In this document: piece by piece, positions 5,220-8,288 of the stretch
How the letters are laid out: every line of letters begins with the position of its first letter
How positions within the stretch are numbered: the stretch's first letter is position 1
Assembly: GCA_902787415.1 (NCBI GenBank)
Contig: CADAGG010000050.1
Location: 1 to 8,288 of the forward strand
Reading direction: 5' to 3'
Length of the DNA: 8,288 nucleotides
DNA from: a methanogenic archaeon
GTDB taxonomy: Archaea > Thermoplasmatota > Thermoplasmata > Methanomassiliicoccales > Methanomethylophilaceae
Program-made: the position numbers and the translations under genes
Notes under the pieces: model-generated
The model's database searches: none
The model's input: the letters and a program-made list of their open reading frames with translations, nothing else
Told to the model about the DNA's origin: nothing

Positions 5220-7043
5220 ATGAAGACCATCAAGAAGAGAGTGGAAGACGAGCTCGCCGCAGGGAACATCCGCAGCAACCGTGAGTGCCCCTACCATCCG
5301 TCCCATTTCAAGGGACAGAACTGCACCTTCTGCTACTGCCCGTTCTATCCCTGCGAGGACGAACGTAACGGCCACTACATCAGGGGGACCAAGATCGGCG
5401 ATATCTGGTCATGCGAGGACTGCCTCTTCATCCACCGCGACCGCACCGTGGAATATGCGCTGCCGAGGATCCTGGAGAAGGGCATCGCACCCGGGGACCA
5501 CGAGGGCATGATGGAGGTCTTCAGGGAGAGCATGGACGCCTGCTGGAAGAGGGGCAAAGCGGTCATGGTCGTGGGCGCCACCTCGGACGCGGGCAAGTCC
5601 ATGACCGTCGCCGCCCTGGGAAGGATCCTCCTCAGGAGGGGATACCTGTGCGCACCCTTCAAATCGCAGAACATGAGCCTGAACTCCAGGGTCACCGCCA
5701 AAGGCGAGGAGATCGCCATGGTGCAGATGCTCCAGGCCCAGGCCATGGGACTCACCATCCCCAACTACCACATGAACCCCATCCTCCTGAAGCCCAAGGG
5801 GAACACCGTCTCCCAGGTCGTGGTGGAGGGCAAGCCCTTCGGCGACTATGATGTCCCTTCGTACTACAACGACTTCGTCCCCGGACCCGGCAGGGAGATC
5901 GTCAGGAGGAACATCGACTTCCTCAAGGACCATTACGACTTCATCCTCATGGAGGGCGCGGGAAGCCCGGCGGAGATCAACATCTACGATAAGGACATCG
6001 CCAACATGAGGGCCGCCGAGATCGCCGACGCCGACTGCATCCTCGTCGTGAACGTGGAATGGGGCGGCTCCTTCGCCTATGCCATCGGCACCGTGGAGCT
6101 CATGCCCCCCGAGGACAGGAAGAGGATCAAGGGAATCATACTCAACAACGTCAGGGGCGACCCGTCCCGCATGAAGGACGGCGCTGACGAGCTTTCAAAA
6201 AGGTGCGGGATACCTGTCATCGGAATCATCCCCCACGCCGAGGTGGAGCTCCCGCAGGAGGATTCGGAAGCATTCCGCGGCGTCAAGGAGCGCGGGAACG
6301 GAGCACTGCGCATAGCGGTCATCAAGCTCCCCCGCATCGCCAACTTCACCGACCTGGATCCTCTGTACACCGAGGACACCACCGTCGTGTTCGCCGATTG
6401 TCCCAGCGATGTGCTGACGGCCGACGCGGTCATCATCCCCGGCACCAAGAACACCATCGACGACTACGAGTGGCTCATCGCCACCGGCATCGCCGACGCC
6501 ATCAAATGCGTCAGGGGCAAGATCCCCATCCTGGGTATCTGCGGAGGCTATCAGATGATGGGTGCGGAGCTCCTCGACCCCAAGGGAATCGAGGGCCGCG
6601 AGAAGGGCTGCTACGAGGGTCTGGGTCTTTTCAACGACGTGGCCTACTGGGACAAGTACGACAAGAGGGTCATCCGCGACCGCGCGGAGCTCATCGACGG
6701 CGGAGGCGAGGTGGAGGGATACGAGATCCACATGGGCCTCTCCGTCGTGAAGGAGAAGCCCCTGTTCAGGATCACCTCCCACGGCAGGACCGACGAGACG
6801 GAGGGTTCCGTCCGCGAGGACGAGATGCTCTACGGAACCTATCTCCACGGCGTGCTCGACAAGCCTGCCTTCAGGAAGAAGTTCCTCTCGCTCATCAAGC
6901 CCCGCGGGGAGAAGCCCGTCGCCAAGACGGAATCCGTAGATTACGATGAGGTCGTCGACCATAACCTCGACCTTCTGGCGGACGCCTTCGAGAGCGGTCT
7001 CGACATGGACGCCTTCCTCTCCATCATGGGGGTGAAGGAATGA
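5220..7043 (+). CDS. cobQ: Cobyric acid synthase with fused N-terminal cysteine-rich domain
   Basis: A 607-residue protein predicted to make cobyric acid by ATP- and glutamine-dependent amidation of peripheral carboxylates of adenosylcobyrinic acid diamide, in the cytoplasm. Residues 23-72 form a cysteine-rich small domain with C23, C35, C38, C40, C45, C65, C68 and nearby histidines H26, H29 and H72, a likely metal site. The ATPase domain follows: P-loop GATSDAGKS (119-127), FKSQNMSLNSRVT, and EGAGSPAEIN (245-254). The C-terminal class I glutaminase domain has the nucleophile C441 in GICGGYQMMG, the stretch EGYEIHMG and the catalytic H543 in GTYLHG. All glutaminase motifs look intact. One deviation is NVEWGG (278-283) where CobQ proteins usually have a D-I-D/E-R-G-G motif. 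Without the cysteine domain the length is usual for CobQ. It overlaps the next gene by 4 bases (ATGA). A start at 5148 would add 24 residues; 5220 has the better ribosome site. Confidence 0.9.
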   Translation: MKTIKKRVEDELAAGNIRSNRECPYHPSHFKGQNCTFCYCPFYPCEDERNGHYIRGTKIGDIWSCEDCLFIHRDRTVEYALPRILEKGIAPGDHEGMMEVFRESMDACWKRGKAVMVVGATSDAGKSMTVAALGRILLRRGYLCAPFKSQNMSLNSRVTAKGEEIAMVQMLQAQAMGLTIPNYHMNPILLKPKGNTVSQVVVEGKPFGDYDVPSYYNDFVPGPGREIVRRNIDFLKDHYDFILMEGAGSPAEINIYDKDIANMRAAEIADADCILVVNVEWGGSFAYAIGTVELMPPEDRKRIKGIILNNVRGDPSRMKDGADELSKRCGIPVIGIIPHAEVELPQEDSEAFRGVKERGNGALRIAVIKLPRIANFTDLDPLYTEDTTVVFADCPSDVLTADAVIIPGTKNTIDDYEWLIATGIADAIKCVRGKIPILGICGGYQMMGAELLDPKGIEGREKGCYEGLGLFNDVAYWDKYDKRVIRDRAELIDGGGEVEGYEIHMGLSVVKEKPLFRITSHGRTDETEGSVREDEMLYGTYLHGVLDKPAFRKKFLSLIKPRGEKPVAKTESVDYDEVVDHNLDLLADAFESGLDMDAFLSIMGVKE

Positions 7044-7876
7044 AGTCCCTGCTCTTCCTGGGCACCTCCTCCGGTGCCGGCAAGACCACCCTGGACGCAG
7101 CCTTCTGCAGGTACCTGGCCCGCAGCGGGAAGAAGGTCGCCCCCTTCAAGGGCTCCAACCTCTCCCTCAACTCCTACGTCACCCTGGGCGGCGAGGAGAT
7201 CGGCATGGGTCAGGCCTTCCAGGCCTGGGCATGCGGCATCGAGCCCACCGGCGACATGAACCCCGTGCTCCTGAAGCCCGCAGGCTCCGGCAGGATGCAG
7301 ATCATCCTCCGCGGCAAGCCCCACATGGACATCGTCAGAGACCAGCCCTGGGACCGCGACGCGGTCATGGAGAAGGCCTGCGAATCCTACGACAGGCTCA
7401 TGGAGCAGTACGACGCGGTCATCTGCGAGGGATCCGGCTCCCCCGCCGAACTGAACCTCATGTCCACCGACATGGCCAACGTCGGCCTGATGAAGGCCCG
7501 CAGGGTGAACTCCATCCTGGTGGGCGACATCGAAAGGGGAGGCGTGTTCGCCGCCATCTACGGTACCTGGCTCCTGATCCCGGACGACCTCAAGCCCCTG
7601 ATGAAGGGATTCGTCATCAACCGCTTCCGCGGGGACGCCTCCATTCTCGGCTCCGGCATCGAGAGGATCGAGAAGCTCACCGGCATGAGATGCTACGGAA
7701 TCGTGCCCTACGAGACGCTGAAATTCCCCGAGGAGGACAGCTTGTCCCAGACAGGCGGGAACATAGGTTCCGGGGACCTCCACGAGGAGTTCGTTAGGAA
7801 CCTCGACACGCTGATCGACAACGCCATCGCGGCGGGTGTCGACTTCGAAGGCATCGCCAAGCTGCTGGAAGAATGA
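7040..7876 (+). CDS. CobQ paralogue lacking the glutaminase domain
   Basis: A 278-residue protein that aligns by eye with the ATPase domain of the preceding CobQ: P-loop GTSSGAGKT (8-16), APFKGSNLSLNSYVT, MNPVLLKP, EGSGSPAELNL (130-140), DIERGG (163-168, the canonical form), INRFRGD and PEEDSL (230-235). After that the roughly 225-residue glutaminase domain is absent. The last 25 residues (NLDTLIDN from 254, then GVDFEGIAKLL) resemble the extreme C-terminal tail of full-length CobQ (NLDLLADAFESGLDMDAF from residue 582 of the neighbour). So the gene looks like a tandem copy with an internal in-frame loss, not a 3' truncation. Alone it should bind ATP and an acid substrate but would need free ammonia or a partner glutaminase. 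The ATGA overlap, with GGGGGTGA just upstream, implies coupled translation with cobQ. The substrate is unknown: a corrinoid, Ni-sirohydrochlorin or another acid are all possible. Confidence 0.85.
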   Translation: MKSLLFLGTSSGAGKTTLDAAFCRYLARSGKKVAPFKGSNLSLNSYVTLGGEEIGMGQAFQAWACGIEPTGDMNPVLLKPAGSGRMQIILRGKPHMDIVRDQPWDRDAVMEKACESYDRLMEQYDAVICEGSGSPAELNLMSTDMANVGLMKARRVNSILVGDIERGGVFAAIYGTWLLIPDDLKPLMKGFVINRFRGDASILGSGIERIEKLTGMRCYGIVPYETLKFPEEDSLSQTGGNIGSGDLHEEFVRNLDTLIDNAIAAGVDFEGIAKLLEE

Positions 7877-8071
7877 TCATCCGCCGGAGGCCACCTTGAC
7901 GGCCTTTATGGTCATGCCGTCCTCGATGGGTGTATCCATGGGAACGGGCCTGCCGTCGATGAGGAAAAGGAACGCATCGGGAAGGGAACCCGCCGCGCGA
8001 ACGGCCTCCTCTATGGTCACACCGGGCTCTACGCTGTGCTCTTTGCCTGATATGGTGAGGATGGCGCTCAT
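7877..8071 (-). CDS. ThiS/MoaD/SAMP-like ubiquitin-fold sulfur carrier or modifier
   Basis: A 64-residue protein with the beta-grasp pattern of the ThiS/MoaD/Urm1 group: an opening strand (AILTISGKEHSV), a helix starting at TIEEAVRAAG, the middle stretch FLIDGRPVPMDTPIEDGMTI, and a free C-terminal Gly-Gly (ASGG). That tail is the part activated by an E1-like enzyme to carry sulfur as a thiocarboxylate, or in archaeal SAMPs to modify proteins. Which of these roles applies (thiamine, molybdopterin, tRNA thiolation, protein tagging) cannot be told, because no E1-like, thiG, moaE or thiolase gene is in the window. It runs convergent to the second cobQ-like gene with abutting stop codons, so it is not in that operon. 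A TATA box about 24 bases before the ATG suggests a near-leaderless transcript. Confidence 0.88.
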   Translation of the reverse strand: MSAILTISGKEHSVEPGVTIEEAVRAAGSLPDAFLFLIDGRPVPMDTPIEDGMTIKAVKVASGG

Positions 8072-8090
8072 GCGGGGGACAACGGTTTCG

Positions 8091-8098
8091 TTTTATAA
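8091..8098. promoter_or_regulatory. TATA box between the sulfur-carrier gene and the exonuclease gene
   Basis: The minus strand reads TTATAAAA at 8098-8091, its centre about 24 bases from the ATG at 8071, giving a leaderless or near-leaderless message for the sulfur carrier. The plus strand reads TTTTATAA; used in that direction it would start near 8121 and give the exonuclease gene a leader of about 50 bases, enough to hold its Shine-Dalgarno. Two-way use is inferred. Confidence 0.55.
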
Positions 8099-8156
8099 GT
8101 CAGTTGGCGATACACCCGATATGGTCTCAGCAGCCCGCCCGCACACCGCCGGATTC

Positions 8157-8163
8157 AGGAGGT
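8157..8163 (+). promoter_or_regulatory. Strong Shine-Dalgarno that sets a TTG start
   Basis: AGGAGGT is a full-strength match to the 16S rRNA 3' end, 7 bases before TTG at 8171. No in-frame ATG or GTG is present nearby upstream, so this site decides the start of the exonuclease gene. Confidence 0.75.
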
Positions 8164-8170
8164 CCCTCTT

Positions 8171-8288
8171 TTGATATCGGACTTCCACAACGGTCTGGAG
8201 GTCGTCGAGGAGGAGATCCCGGACACCATCCTCGTCCTGGATACCGAGACCACCGGTCTCAAGGGCGCCCGCTACGACGACGACCCCT
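8171..8288 (+). CDS. DnaQ-like (DEDD) 3'-5' exonuclease, N-terminal part (runs off the right edge)
   Basis: From the TTG at 8171 the frame is open for 39 codons to the window end. Residues 20-30 read ILVLDTETTGL, the Exo I motif of the DEDD exonuclease/RNase H-like fold, with D24 and E26 as the first two metal ligands. The remaining catalytic acids and the C-terminal Exo III motif are beyond the window, so proofreading, RNase T-like or other roles cannot be separated. The start uses TTG with AGGAGGT 7 bases before it. The gene points away from the sulfur-carrier gene across a gap of 99 bases that holds a shared candidate TATA box and nothing else I recognise. Confidence 0.75.
   Translation, partial: MISDFHNGLEVVEEEIPDTILVLDTETTGLKGARYDDDP

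Noticed and set aside
7836..8174. 112-residue plus-strand open frame over the sulfur-carrier gene
   Set aside because: It spans the cobQ end, the antisense of the Gly-Gly protein and a promoter region, with no motif of its own.

Overview
The window reads as archaeal chromosome, most likely from a high-GC member of the Thermoplasmata such as a gut-type methanogen of the Methanomassiliicoccales. Direct evidence for Archaea is the N-terminus of archaeal-type DnaG at the left edge, TATA-box promoters placed so that at least two transcripts would be leaderless or nearly so, and a ubiquitin-like sulfur carrier ending in Gly-Gly. The order-level assignment is an inference from GC content, the corrinoid genes and exclusive TGA stop codons. 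No methanogenesis gene is present to prove it.

Layout: (1) 1-189, minus strand, start of dnaG. (2) 190-512, a gene-free, AT-richer stretch that looks like a promoter plus a long structured 5' leader for dnaG (or a separate small RNA). (3) 513-3799, minus strand, a two-gene operon with a 4-bp stop/start overlap: an Mre11/SbcD-like phosphoesterase (YhaO type), then a Rad50/SbcC-like ATPase (YhaN type) with a transmembrane hairpin in the middle of its coiled coil. (4) 3800-3887, a short divergent promoter region. (5) 3888-5126, plus strand, an SstT-type Na+/serine-threonine symporter. (6) 5220-7876, plus strand, two overlapping cobQ-like genes. The first is a cobyric acid synthase with an extra N-terminal cysteine-rich domain. 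The second is a paralogue that keeps the ATPase domain and the C-terminal tail but has lost the whole glutaminase domain. (7) 7877-8071, minus strand, a ThiS/MoaD/SAMP-like small protein whose stop codon abuts the stop of the second cobQ. (8) 8171-8288, plus strand, the start of a DnaQ-like 3'-5' exonuclease that begins with TTG behind a strong Shine-Dalgarno and runs off the window.

Functional links: the Mre11/Rad50-like pair should act as one nuclease-ATPase complex, here predicted to be membrane-tethered. The cobQ pair should act in amidation of a corrinoid (or related tetrapyrrole) precursor, and the truncated partner may depend on the full-length one for ammonia. The other genes appear to be independent neighbours. 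The most unusual items are the cobQ pair, the zinc-hook-less membrane Rad50-like protein and the structured leader upstream of dnaG. I did not find a defence island, mobile element, CRISPR array, tRNA or rRNA.
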